From Isochrysis galbana (taxonomy: Eukaryota > Haptophyta > Isochrysidales > Isochrysidaceae), in the NCBI GenBank assembly GCA_018136815.1, contig CM030932.1, positions 9,005,628 to 9,069,627 on the forward strand: 64,000 nucleotides of DNA. The letters are read 5' to 3'. How positions within the stretch are numbered: position 1 is the stretch's first letter; each line of letters opens with the position of its first letter. Below the pieces are notes generated by a model, which saw nothing but the letters and a program-made list of their open reading frames with translations, was not told where the DNA came from and did not search any database. A program made the position numbers and the translations under genes. This document shows positions 41,801-51,775 of this stretch, one piece after another.

Positions 41801-44800
41801 ATGCGCAGCTCCGCCTCGGCGGCAAGCCTTCGACCTGGGCCGGGGCGCCAGCGGCTGTCGAGTTCATCGAGTACAACAGCGCTTCCACAGATCCGCCGTT
41901 CCACGACTTCGCCGACTCACAAGCTCTCACCCTCCCCCAGTGTGCCCAGGCTGCCGCCCTCGCCCAGCCAGCGTGAGCGGCGGCGGCCGTCAGGATCAGC
42001 GCCATGGCCAGTCTCATGGGCCGCGAAGCCTTCGACCGACCAGATCTTGTATGAGATCGAGCGCGAGATGCGCAATCGTGAACATGTGCCGGGTAAGCCG
42101 ACACGGCGCCTCACGCCGGGTGGCGCGGCCAAGATCAAAGCCATCACTGGGGGTCGCACAAACAAGTCTCTACGCAAGATCGTGCACGAGGCGCTGGAGC
42201 ACGACATATTGCGCGAGCTCTGCTCGCCCGATATGGCGTCCAATCCGCTCGTCAATGATGATGAAGAAGACCAGGCCGGCATGCTCGATGAGGGGATTGC
42301 ACAAATCGTCGCAATAAAGAAGCATGTCGTGGACAACGATGTCGATGGCTCTGGCGCACTTGACGAGGAGGAGTTCCTTGAGACAATGGGCTCGCTCTGG
42401 ACGGATTGGGACGAATCGTCGCTCACCCGTCTCTTTATGCAGGTTGATGCCAATTCGGACGGCGTCGTCACATGGCAGGAACTCGTCAGCTTTTTGCTGC
42501 AACGCGACGAGGTTTCTTCTTCCTCAACGTCAAACAAGTACTTGCCTCGATCTTCTCCATCGGTCCGGGCGACTTCTGCGACGATTACCCATTTGATTCA
42601 CCTCCAGGATAAGGACCGATACGTGAGCATCAGCAAAGACGGAACAATCACTTTGTGGGCGCCCAATAGCCTTGAGCTGCTGAAGCAGATTCCGACGAGG
42701 GCGGGCGTGATCAACGACGCCATCTACTGTGGTGAGCAAAAGCGCCTCGTGTTGGCGTCAACCCACGCACAATTGCTTCTGTTTGATGTCACGAATATGC
42801 GGATGCAGAGCGGCGGCATCTGGAATCTAAGTTTCATACCGCAAACGCTGGGCCTGTTTGATGATACGGATTCGTTTGGAGAGCCAATGCCAAAGTGCTT
42901 GATGATTGGTGACCAAGAGGGGTTCGTGCATTTGGCCGCATGGACGGACTTGCTTGAAGGCGACTTCGAGCCTACTCTGAGCAACGGAGTGCATGATGGG
43001 TGGGTTGAAAAGGTGCAGTGGGTGAATGAACTCAATGGGATGCTCACCTGCTCCTCGGATGGCACCCTCAAACTGAGCGACTTAGGCGAGGGGGTCATCA
43101 AGACCCGTCATACACTGGTTAACCCAACGGGGAAGCCACTCACGTCGTTTGTGTGGTGCGCAAGCCATGCACTTGTCGCGACGTGCTCGACTTGCGAGCG
43201 GAACATTCAGTGGTGGTCGCCCACAGTCTCCAGCCCCATCATTAGCCTAATGGGGCACGCGGCCCCCGTCGCGCAGCTTGAGCTTGATGAGAAGAGCAAC
43301 CAGGTGAGCGAACAACTCCAAATGAATCGGCCGCGCCCGGCTGAAGTGTTACCACTGAGGGCGCATCTCTCTCACTGAAAGCGATATCATGGCCCTAGAC
43401 GCGAGTCCTGCTTTTTTCCTGTCCTCCATCCAGGATAGCATGCATCCGTCACAAATACACCCCGTCAACTCCACTCCTCACCAATTGTCGCAGCTCATCT
43501 CCCGTGCAGTGGACCATTCAGTGCGCATCTGGGATATTCGTTCGAACAAGTGCACCCAGGTCCTCCACGCAGGTAGCAGCGCAGGCGGAGTGTCGGCCAT
43601 ACTTTTTGATGGCGAGCTGGGCTGTATCGTCGTTGGCGAGAGGAAGCTGGCAAAACACCGCTCCGTCTTCGCCTCGCAGCCGTCCAACACTGATACAACA
43701 GCGGAGCATGGCACTTGTGGGACGCCTGATGACTCCGAAGTGGACCAAGCTGATGTGCGCACACAGGACCTCGTCGGCGCAGTGTTCAGCCAGAAGTTTG
43801 ATGTGGCGCTTGCCGTCGACGAGATGTTCACGATCCAGACATGGTCGCTCGACTCTGGAGAGCCAAATTTTCGCTTCAATGCGGAGCGGGATGCTGGCAT
43901 GTCCCACTCCGCGGACACACCCCGTTTTTCTGCTATTGGCTTTGACGCGTCGGGACGTCGGCTGCTCACCGGCTCTCAGGACGCGCGTGTGCGCGTGTGG
44001 AACTTTTCCAGCGGACAGCTCCTTCTTACTTGCCTCCCGCCTGTCAGCCACCAGCGCGCCTCGGCCAAACATGAGTTCGAGATCTCGAGCGTACTGGGCT
44101 TCGCCGAAGGGTCCCTTTCCTTCTTTGCGGCCGGCACGTGGACCCACGAGATTTGGCTTTGGCAGGATAAGTCAGGTGACACCGCATCTCTTCTCGTGCC
44201 CTGCTTGCGCGTCCTTCGAGGGCACACTGAAGACGTCTTGTGCACAGTGTATGGTGCAGCGTCGCTCGCAAGTGGAAGCTACGATGGCTCCATTGTCTTG
44301 TGGAACATAAGTTCGGGGATAGCAAGACAAAGGCTTCAGCACGAGGTTATCATTGAAACGGGACGATTAGATCCGAGCTGCCACGAGCGTGGGGAATCCG
44401 CTGTGCCAAGGGACAAGCGGCTGGTACCAGTTACCAAGATTGTATTTCTCCAAGGCGAGGCGGCGGCGCCACTTCTCGTTTCAGGCTGCCATGATGGCAG
44501 CGTGCGATGTTGGAATCCCATTGTCGGCGTACAACTCCTTGAACTGCCTGTTGTCCAAGAGGAGGGCGACTCAATCTGTGCTTTGTCTTGGTGTGAGGAG
44601 GCAGACGTGCTCTCAATCGGTACAGCTAGCGGATACGTTGCATTGTGGAACGGGGCGGCCATTATCGAGGCGCTTCGCATGATCGAAGTCGGGCGATGCC
44701 GTCGCTGGCCGGCAGCGCTAAGAATTTGGTCAGCGCACAACACTAGCGTCATGGCCGTTCAAGTAGCCAAGTTGGAGGGTCACAACTGCTGCGTGACGGC

Positions 44801-45458
44801 GCCCAAAAATGGCCAACTGCGCCTTTGGACGGTGCAAGGAGCAGAGATCGGGCGCTATGGGAGGGACAGGTGGGATTTGGGATCCCTCGGCCCTGTTCTC
44901 ACTGAGCGCCGAGTTCCTTCTACTCTTATCGAAGTGGACGTGGACGCCGATTCCGATGGTGTTCCTACCCCTAGGACCGACGAGGTGGGCGGACTGCAGC
45001 CAGGCGAACGTGAAAGCGGCACCAGCAAGGGCACGGCTGCCGCTCTACCAGTGTCCTTTGTACATGGATCTCTAGATGCTTGGACGAGGCCGGATATTGA
45101 GACTGACAATTCCCGCCCCGACAAAGGCACACCTAGAACAAGCGAGGTAATGCCTCGGATTGAATGGGAGGCAGACGAACAGGAAATCAAGGCACAAGCG
45201 GCGGCGCGCGCTCGCTACAAGCTCTTCGGTGCGAGTGCAGACGTGCGTGAAATGAGTCGATTAGATTTGTGCGCGGCTTCGGAGGAATTTTTGCAACGCA
45301 AGGCGCTCATTGTCGAAGGACTGGCTAGAACGTCACGAACATCCCCAACAAAACTCGAGTTGTCCACGCGTGAGCTCAGCAGTTTAAGCTTTGATATCAA
45401 GGCGCGCCCTAGGCTGTCCGATCGGGAAGAGGGCCGGCTGCTGCCGCGATTGAGGTGA
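41801..45458 (+). CDS. EF-hand and WD40-repeat protein, probably ciliary
   Basis: Exons 41801-43303 and 43494-45458, phase 0, 1155 aa. The join restores NQ|LISRAVDHSVRIWDIRS, a WD repeat. N-terminal 200 aa are Ser/Pro-rich. Two EF-hand loops follow (DNDVDGSGALDEEEF and DANSDGVVTWQEL), then at least eight WD40 blades, e.g. YVSISKDGTITLWAP, RLLTGSQDARVRVWN, SLASGSYDGSIVLWN, LLVSGCHDGSVRCWN and VLSIGTASGYVALWN. Paired EF-hands before WD40 repeats are the layout of the WDR49/WDR64/CFAP337-type proteins found with motile cilia. The start is the first ATG (MRSSASAA). The C-terminal 150 aa have no recognised domain. Its neighbour at 51776 is also of ciliary type, but at 6 kb and with repeats between there is no evidence of co-regulation. 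Confidence 0.85.
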
Positions 45459-46100
45459 AGACGTGTGTGAACCAGATTGGGCCGCAATCATTCTCTGCTC
45501 AAAAATATGACGATCGAGCTCAACATGGGGCAACTAAGGACCGGATCATAGGCTTACAAGTGCAACCGCAATTAGGCAGCCCGGGGCCCGGAAACAACGC
45601 TTAGCAATAACAAACTTCAAATATAAATACCGCTCAACGCGGTCATTTGATGGCTGCCATTTTCATTGCTTCCCAAACATCAGCAATATCTCACATAACA
45701 ATCGCACCTCTCACCTCTCCCCAGTAGCTAGCGGGTGGCGATAACGCCGGTAGTAGAGAAGCACAGCGCAAGGCGGGGAAGGGGGGTTTGCTCGTGAGCT
45801 CGTGAGCATGATAACAATAAATAATGTTATATCGCTAGCAACCCCCACTAGCTAATTGGATACAACGGTCCAGTCCCGGAATCCCGAATCCCGCTATGCG
45901 CTTGACGAGCCAGGTGTCCGCGAGTGATACCGGGGGGAAGGGCACTGCCCCCTCCCTTCGATATTTGTCCACCTCCAGTGCACGCACCGACCCTGCCACC
46001 CCAGCGCGCCTCTCCTCGAGTCCACGTTGCGGGGGGAAACCTTGCTTCGGGTGCAAAACGACGCGGGGGGGGAGGGGGCGGAGGGGGGGGGGGGGCAAGG
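45459..46100. other. Intergenic, no gene recognised
   Basis: 3' flank of the WD40 gene; AT-richer to 45850, then G-rich near 46030-46100. Confidence 0.4.
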
Positions 46101-46103
46101 CGA

Positions 46104-46200
46104 GAAGCGTTCAATCACCATTACCCACAGACGGAAAAGCGTTCAATCACCATCAGCCTACACATGGAAAAGCGTTCAATCGTCATCACCCCAAACCCAG
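46104..46200 (+). repeat. Three tandem ~32 bp units
   Basis: AAGCGTTCAATCACCAT repeated about every 32 bp with small changes. A single similar unit (AAGCGCTCAATCACCATC) lies at 63583. Confidence 0.75.
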
Positions 46201-47086
46201 CTTCTTCAGAATTTGTGTTTTCATGGTTGAAATGTTTGTTTGGTGCTGATCGGGCTAGTACCTTAGGAAGCGTCGTGTCGCATTCGCGAGCCTCTGCAGG
46301 CTATTTCGCTATTTTCCGCTCTACCGCTATAACCGCGATGGTAAATCATCAATCTTCGTTCTTATGTTTATCTCTACGTCTACGACGTCTCCACGCTTCT
46401 ATCAATCACTACACTTCATTCAATGTTGGTCTACCATTATACCCACGTGGCCAAGCAGCTTCCACAGGCTTCTTTCTACTCGGAATATGAATATGCTCTA
46501 GCTCTGGACTGATCACCCAGGCATGGAGATCAAGGGAGTAGTAAGCACGTGTCGATGAAGACCAAGGAAGTAGCGAGCATCTTGCTTGCTAAAGTACACC
46601 CTCAAGAACCTCAAGCATCTAGACTCTGTAAGTCTAGCACCTCTGTAAGCTTCTAGACTTTTTAAGTCTACCAGCTACTCCATGGCTAAGCTACGAAAAG
46701 CTATAGGTAAAGTGCACGCCGCTGTGCTCGCGTTGAGACGCTATTCGCCGATGAATCTTGTAGGATCTTCACTAAGCATGGATGAATCCCTTTCGCGCCT
46801 TTTCTGTGTGCAATCCTTCTCTAGGACGACGAGTTCTCTTCTGGCCAATTGGTTCCTTCTTTGCTCTCTCTGTTGACCCACCGTGGCTTTTGCTCCCGTG
46901 TTTATTACGTGTTGCCCTTGTTTATGTTAGAAAGTGGTGTGGCGTGTCTTCGTACGCACCCAGCAGCCGTCGCAGCGCTCTGCGATCGAAGCCGTACCGT
47001 GACCCCTCGTACCCTTGAGCCCCTACTGCCTTGTGTGTGGTCTCTCGCTAGTAATCACCCACTAGAGATTGACTCAATCTGTTCCT
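46201..47086. other. No gene recognised; short hairpins
   Basis: Contains CTAGACTCTGTAAGTCTAG-type hairpins at 46619-46672. Could be part of a retroelement LTR or leader preceding the ORF at 47087; no second copy to test. Confidence 0.3.
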
Positions 47087-47296
47087 ATGGACCCATCACC
47101 GCCCTCTGCACCGCCAAATCCGCCCTCGCCGCCGCGCGCGGACCCCGGCACCACTGCACCCGTCCCCAAGCCTTCCCAAGTATCTTCACCCGCTATCCAA
47201 GTCGATAGGCAGCCTACGGACGCGTGGGTTGCCAAGGATGGAGTCTCAGGAGCCTTACCCGGATCCTCGGAACAGTCCATCTCCACACGTCGGTGA
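47087..47296 (+). CDS. Short proline-rich ORF, unknown
   Basis: 69 codons, MDPSPPSAPPNPPSPPRADP to EQSISTRR. No domain. It may be the start of a retroelement gag truncated by the repeat that follows at 47450, or chance. Confidence 0.25.
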   Translation: MDPSPPSAPPNPPSPPRADPGTTAPVPKPSQVSSPAIQVDRQPTDAWVAKDGVSGALPGSSEQSISTRR

Positions 47297-47449
47297 TGTT
47301 GCGGTATAACCGCAATAAGCGCAACGGCAGCGGCGCGTGACGCGAACATTGGATATTTGCTTGGATATTGGGGGGGGCGGATGGATATTTCTTGGATATT
47401 TCTCATGGATAAATGGGGCATTTTCAATGGATAAAGATGCCTACCCCTA

Positions 47450-47960
47450 CCTACCCAGCCTCCTCTGCCCCCTGAGCTGGCCTCCAAGAGCCTCCAGGGG
47501 TCGCCAGAGGCAGCTGCAGGCCTGTCGCAGGCGCGCCACCGCGTGTGCCGCAGGAGAGGGGAGAGAGCGCGCGGAGAAGGGGATGGGCGCGAGCGAGAGC
47601 TCCGCCCCCCAAAAAATAGGTAAGTCCCGCGCTTTTTTACAGAATAAGTCGGGGCTGAGGTCGCCACCGCCACCAGCCACCAGTCCTGTAGGCGCAGCAG
47701 GAAGAGGGAGGGGGGAACGGATCACCGGAGGGGGGGGGGGGGGGGCACCGGACTATATCTAAGCCCTTCACCCCGATCCCCAATCTTCAGATGTTTTTTT
47801 TACCCCGATCACCATAGTAGTGCACGGGGGGGGCCACCTGATGGCGGGGGGAGAAGGGCCGGGGGAGTGGGGGTGTAGAAAGCATACTACGTGTAGGTAG
47901 TGGTTCCATGCGCCGCGAGTGCGGTAAGAATATTATGAAGTTTTTGTATAAACTAAGTTG
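47450..47960 (-). repeat. Shared-core element fragment with end2/end1 junction
   Basis: Matches the inverse of 14250-14700 (e.g. GCCTCCAGGGGTCGCCAGAG with few changes). At the right, end2 (GCGGTAAGAATATTATGAAG) is followed within 6 bp by TATAAACTAAGTT, an end1 core, as if two elements were joined end to end. Confidence 0.6.
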
Positions 47961-48058
47961 GGTCTTTCTCATCATCTCATTAATACTAGGTACGCGTGCC
48001 ATAGCCTGCCATTAGTATGCCACTACAAACTCAGATGAGCTGACATTGCCATAGAACT

Positions 48059-48946
48059 TCAAAGGCGTGAGAGAATCTGTGTCAGCTGTGGTGTGTTGAT
48101 CCCTGTGGCGGTGCCCTCCTCTTCTGGCGCCACCCCATCACGAAAGTCAGTAACCTTGTCCCATGAGCTTTGTATGTCCTCGGGAGTGAACCCATGGTCG
48201 ATGTCGAAATAGGCTCCGGGTGAGCGCTGCCATCGCACCTGCGACATCCAGCCACCGCCGGACTCGAATATGCACCCGGTGCACGGGACCTGCTCGGCAC
48301 AAAGAAAGGCGAGGCAGGGGACCACGAACTCTGGCTTCCATTTCTCCACAAGCTCAGATGGCAAGATCGTTTTTGTCATCGCGGTGCTAGCTCCTGGCGC
48401 AAGTGCGTTGACTTTGATGCCTGGCTTCTTGCCTTCAATAGCGAGAGTCTTGGCCAGCCCGACCATCGCCGCCTTAGCAGAAGAATAATTGGCCTGGCCA
48501 TATGTTCCATACAGCCCGTTGATCGATGTAATGAGCACAACGCGTCCGTACCCGGCACGGCGCATGTGCGGCCATGCAGCATGAAGCACGGCAAACGTGC
48601 CAAACAGGTGCACTCTGAGCACCTGGTCGAAGTTGGCGGGGGTCATGCGGTGAAAAGCCTGGTCGCGTAAGAGCCCAGCGTTGCACACGACGATATCCAC
48701 ACGGCCCCACTGCCCGAGTGCCGCGCCTACAATCGCCTCGGCGCCGTCAGTAACAGACGCGGCACACGGAAACGCTGCTCCACCGCTCTCGCGAATCCGC
48801 GCGACGACCGCCTCGACAGCGGCAAGGTCGAGGTCATTGACGAGAACACGTGCACCGCGTGAGGCCAGAAATTCCGCGTAGCACCGGCCGAGCCCTGCCG
48901 CTGAGCCTGTGACGATTGCGACCCGACCGTCGAACCGGATCGCCAT
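48059..48946 (-). CDS. Peroxisomal short-chain dehydrogenase (MFE-2 type hydroxyacyl-CoA dehydrogenase)
   Basis: Single exon, 295 aa from ATG at 48946 (MAIRFDGRVAIVTGSAAGLG). SDR features: NAD site TGSAAGLG, NDLD after the second strand, VCNAGLLRD, catalytic Ser in ITSINGLYG and YxxxK in YSSAKAAM. INGLYGTYGQANYSSAK, IKVNALAPGA and GGGWMSQVRWQRSPGAYF with FTPEDIQSSWDKVTDF match the (3R)-hydroxyacyl-CoA dehydrogenase unit of peroxisomal multifunctional enzyme 2 (HSD17B4/Fox2), which acts in fatty acid beta-oxidation. It stands alone, without hydratase or SCP2 domains. The last residues SRL form a type 1 peroxisomal targeting signal. The longer upstream frame starts with GTG and is not used. Confidence 0.88.
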   Translation of the reverse strand: MAIRFDGRVAIVTGSAAGLGRCYAEFLASRGARVLVNDLDLAAVEAVVARIRESGGAAFPCAASVTDGAEAIVGAALGQWGRVDIVVCNAGLLRDQAFHRMTPANFDQVLRVHLFGTFAVLHAAWPHMRRAGYGRVVLITSINGLYGTYGQANYSSAKAAMVGLAKTLAIEGKKPGIKVNALAPGASTAMTKTILPSELVEKWKPEFVVPCLAFLCAEQVPCTGCIFESGGGWMSQVRWQRSPGAYFDIDHGFTPEDIQSSWDKVTDFRDGVAPEEEGTATGINTPQLTQILSRL

Positions 48947-49021
48947 CGCCGTCGGCGCTGCGCTCCTCTCGGAGACTCGCGGCCTCTCGGTCGCTCCGAG
49001 TGGTCGTGTGTCGTAGGACAC

Positions 49022-49317
49022 TTCTCAACTTCTCCACAGCTTTCCCACTTACACTTGAAGATGTGAAATTCTACCGCTTGCTCCCAAGACGGACCAGATG
49101 CAGCTGACCCTGGAAGCTATCATGCGAATGGACAAAGGAAGGCCAAGCTGAAGTGAACCCTCGACCTCCAAGTTTTCGGGGGCCTTGAAACAATAAGCGA
49201 ATCTCGACCATCTCTCCTCCAATTGCCAATTGTCCCTGAGCCTCTGACCGACCGCTACGGCTACGGAGAAAACGGACGTCAAGTTATAAGTTTTGCATCA
49301 TTTTGGGCGCCCCGGAG
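49022..49317. other. 5' flank of the SDR gene
   Basis: No ORF or repeat recognised up to the element ends at 49318. Confidence 0.35.
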
Positions 49318-49525
49318 TACTAACTTTATAGTCAGTTGCCATCGAGCAACTAAGTCTATACATGGTTGACCCCAGGGGGGGCACGAGCCCCCCCCTCTCT
49401 CCACTCCTCCCCTGCCATGGGGGAGGAACCACCCATCCCCCTGGCATGCCTGATGACTTGCCAGGAGGAGACTGCCCTACTGACCCACTTCCGTTCCCCA
49501 CAGGCTCGCCCCAGGGACTAGGTTT
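49318..49525 (+). repeat. Two nested element termini (MERAA-type then A type)
   Basis: ACTAACTTTATAGTCAGTTGCCATCGAG is followed directly by CAACTAAGTCTATACATGGT and the GGGGGGGCACGAGCCCCCCC hairpin, then sequence matching 24630-24720. Confidence 0.65.
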
Positions 49526-50166
49526 TAACACTAAACCAGGATTTTGTCGCATCCGCGATCGACTTAAGACCTTCTGCCATTTCGTGCGTCTTCGTGCTCA
49601 ATCGTTCTTGGCCGTCGCGCCCCTTTGTGGCCTGTCTCACCCCTGTTTCGCTCCTTCGCACCTTGGACCTTGATGGGCCTTGCTCTCTCTTGGCTCTTGG
49701 GTCCCTCCTTGCTGCCATTCCCCGCGCTGCTCTCCCTCTTGGGTCCCTCCTTGCTGTCGTTCCCCCGCGCCTGCTCTCGCCCTTGTCGTAGGTGTTCGTT
49801 GCTGAGGATTTTCCCCCCGCGCGAAGCCTACCCTCTCGCCCCTTTCGTTTTATTTATGCGCGTAGATTCCCTCCTTACTTTCTACATATTCGTTCGCTGT
49901 AACCGCCGTTCGCAGTCGGCTCTTCCGTCGCATCGTCGCTCTCTCGTCGGCTTTCTCTTCCTTGTTTCCTTCCTTCTATGTCTTCCCCGCCCGTTAGTGT
50001 AGGGAGATGTTGGGTGAAAGTTGAGTGTGCGTGTCTTGGATTGTTGTCGGACTGGGACTGGTCGGATTGGTATCCTGTCGGCCTGTCGGCCTCTGTCGCC
50101 CACGTTCGTCACCCTAGTCGCTCCTCGCTCCCTCGTTCTCGCTCTCGCTTCTCGCTTCCGTCGTAA
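49526..50166. other. No gene recognised
   Basis: C/T-rich on the plus strand with repeated GGGTCCCTCCTTGCTG phrases (49706, 49739). Not matched elsewhere. Confidence 0.35.
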
Positions 50167-50190
50167 CAACTATCTTTATAGTCAGTTGCC

Positions 50191-50530
50191 ATGGAGCGCG
50201 CCGCCGCTCCCCTCCTCTCCTTCGGGTCCCCCACCGAGGGCGGCCCCCCAGCCCCCATGGAGCAGTCGCTGTCGAAGCGGCCGCGCCCGCCATCAGAGGC
50301 CGAGCAGGTGCGCGCGACCCCCGTCGCGCCACACGGCCCGTGGCTCCGGCCACACCACGCACAGCAGCCATGCTGGCCCCCCCCATGGGGGGCAGCTGTC
50401 TGCAGACTTCAGCAGAAAATGAACAGGCCTACATGGCCACTCCTCCAATGGGCATGCCTTATGGCAGAGGCCCCTCCCGCCCTGGCGACGGCCGCGCTGC
50501 CATGGCAGCGCGGCCCGAGACCAGGCGGCC
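50191..50530 (+). CDS. Conserved short ORF, MERAA family
   Basis: Starts 3 bp after the palindromic end. MERAAAPLLSFGSPTEGGPP, APMEQSLSKRPRPPSEAEQV, RATPVAPHGPW align with the minus-strand copy at 19647 over about 70 residues with few changes, then diverge. No known domain. Coding status is inferred from the shared frame. Confidence 0.45.
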
Positions 50531-50599
50531 CTTATGGGCACAAACACTTGACAAGACATCTCAGAAACACGCACATCACAAAGCTCTGGGGCACCAGAA

Positions 50600-50881
50600 C
50601 AGTTCAAGCAACACCTACACCCACTGTCCCACACGACACACGTAAAGGCCCTACAGGCTAAATGGATACTAAACTACCTCAACGCGAGAAAGGCAGCTTG
50701 GAAACACGCACTAGACGCGTGGTTCTGCCGCACCGGGCTGGGCCGGGGAGCGGTCTTTTCCACAATACCTCCCGCCACCCTTACACACAGCCTTCGAGGC
50801 AACCCGGCGCTTCCAACATTCTGGAAGGACGCGGCGTCACTAATGTCAGGTTGTGTTAGGCCCTGTGGACATGACACCTGA
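50600..50881 (+). pseudogene. LINE reverse transcriptase, C-terminal remnant
   Basis: Frame from about 50612: VKALQAKWILNYLNARKAAW, KHALDAWFCRTGLG, RGNPALPTFWKDAASLM, then a stop at 50881. The pattern L.AKW..... L....A.WK......W, followed by P.FW..A, is that of the region after the palm domain in non-LTR retrotransposons. Upstream catalytic motifs are absent. Confidence 0.6.
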
Positions 50882-51175
50882 CGATAGGTTTGACAACTGG
50901 GCTCGCTGGCGCTCCTGAGCTCCAACGCTCCCCACTCTGCACCTGTCTGCCTGGCGAAAGGGGGGAGGAGGGGTTGGAGCGCAATGGGCTATGGGCTGGC
51001 CACGACAGGCCCGACGATCAGGCAAGTGTGCAGGGAAGAGAGTGGGTCAACAGGGCGGTCTGCTCCTGGCAAGCCATAAGGCATGCCAGGAGGGTGGGTG
51101 GTTCCTCCCCTACGGCAGGGGAGGAGTGGAGGGGGGGGGGGGGAAGCCCCCCAGGTCAATCAAGTAATGAAATTA

Positions 51176-51775
51176 GTTTTCTTTAGACGATACAACATTG
51201 AATTTTATTTTTGGTTATTGCGAGACGTTTCACCTGACATAAGACGGGGAGGAAAGCAAGTAGAATAGAGAAGAGTAGAGAGAATCCAAGAAACTGGAGC
51301 AGAGGAACGAACGAGACTAAAGTACTTTAGAGTAGAAGAGACAAAATACTCCGAGTGGTAATATTGAGGATAAAGAAGAGAGTAAGTACTAGAGAGGTGA
51401 AGGGGAAGAGAGCAGGGGGCGGCCGTTCGTTCGTTCGTTTCAGCGGCGAGGGGAAGAGAGCCGAGGTGGGGAGAGAAGAGACCGAAGGTTTTGAGAAGGA
51501 CAGAAGAGAGGATCGAGAGGGCCCACATATCATAAGGAAGAGAGAGCGAGGGAGAAGGGGATATGGGGGAGGGGGGGGCGGGGAGGGGAGAGCGAGAGGG
51601 AGAGAGCGAGAGAGAGAGACGGAGAGAGACGGAGAGAGAGGGGTTGGGGAAGAGAGAGAGAGGGGGGGGGGGGGAGAGAGAGAGTATTGTGAGAGAGGCA
51701 GAGAGAGAGAGAGAGAGAGGCTCCCCTGGCGTTCGGCTGCCCCCCCCCCCCCCCCCCCGTGAGGTTTCGTAGCCG
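51176..51775 (+). promoter_or_regulatory. Purine-rich 5' flank of the MYCBPAP-like gene
   Basis: GA tracts through 51350-51720, (CGTT)n at 51422-51440 and an 18-C run at 51741, ending 18 bp before the start codon. Frames here are artefacts. Confidence 0.35.

Larger units (their letters stand above)
50167..51175 (+). mobile_element. Element with two inverted termini enclosing a LINE RT remnant
   Basis: Left: CAACTATCTTTATAGTCAGTTGCC and the MERAA-family ORF (50191 onward). Right: A-type end inverted (GGTCAATCAAGTAATGAAATTAGTT, degenerate) with its upstream module at 50885-51150. Between them is coding sequence typical of non-LTR retrotransposons. No TSD is recognisable. Confidence 0.55.

Noticed and set aside
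46104-46200. CRISPR-like regular repeats
   Set aside because: Only three ~32 bp units without distinct spacers, in a eukaryotic genome; an ordinary tandem repeat.
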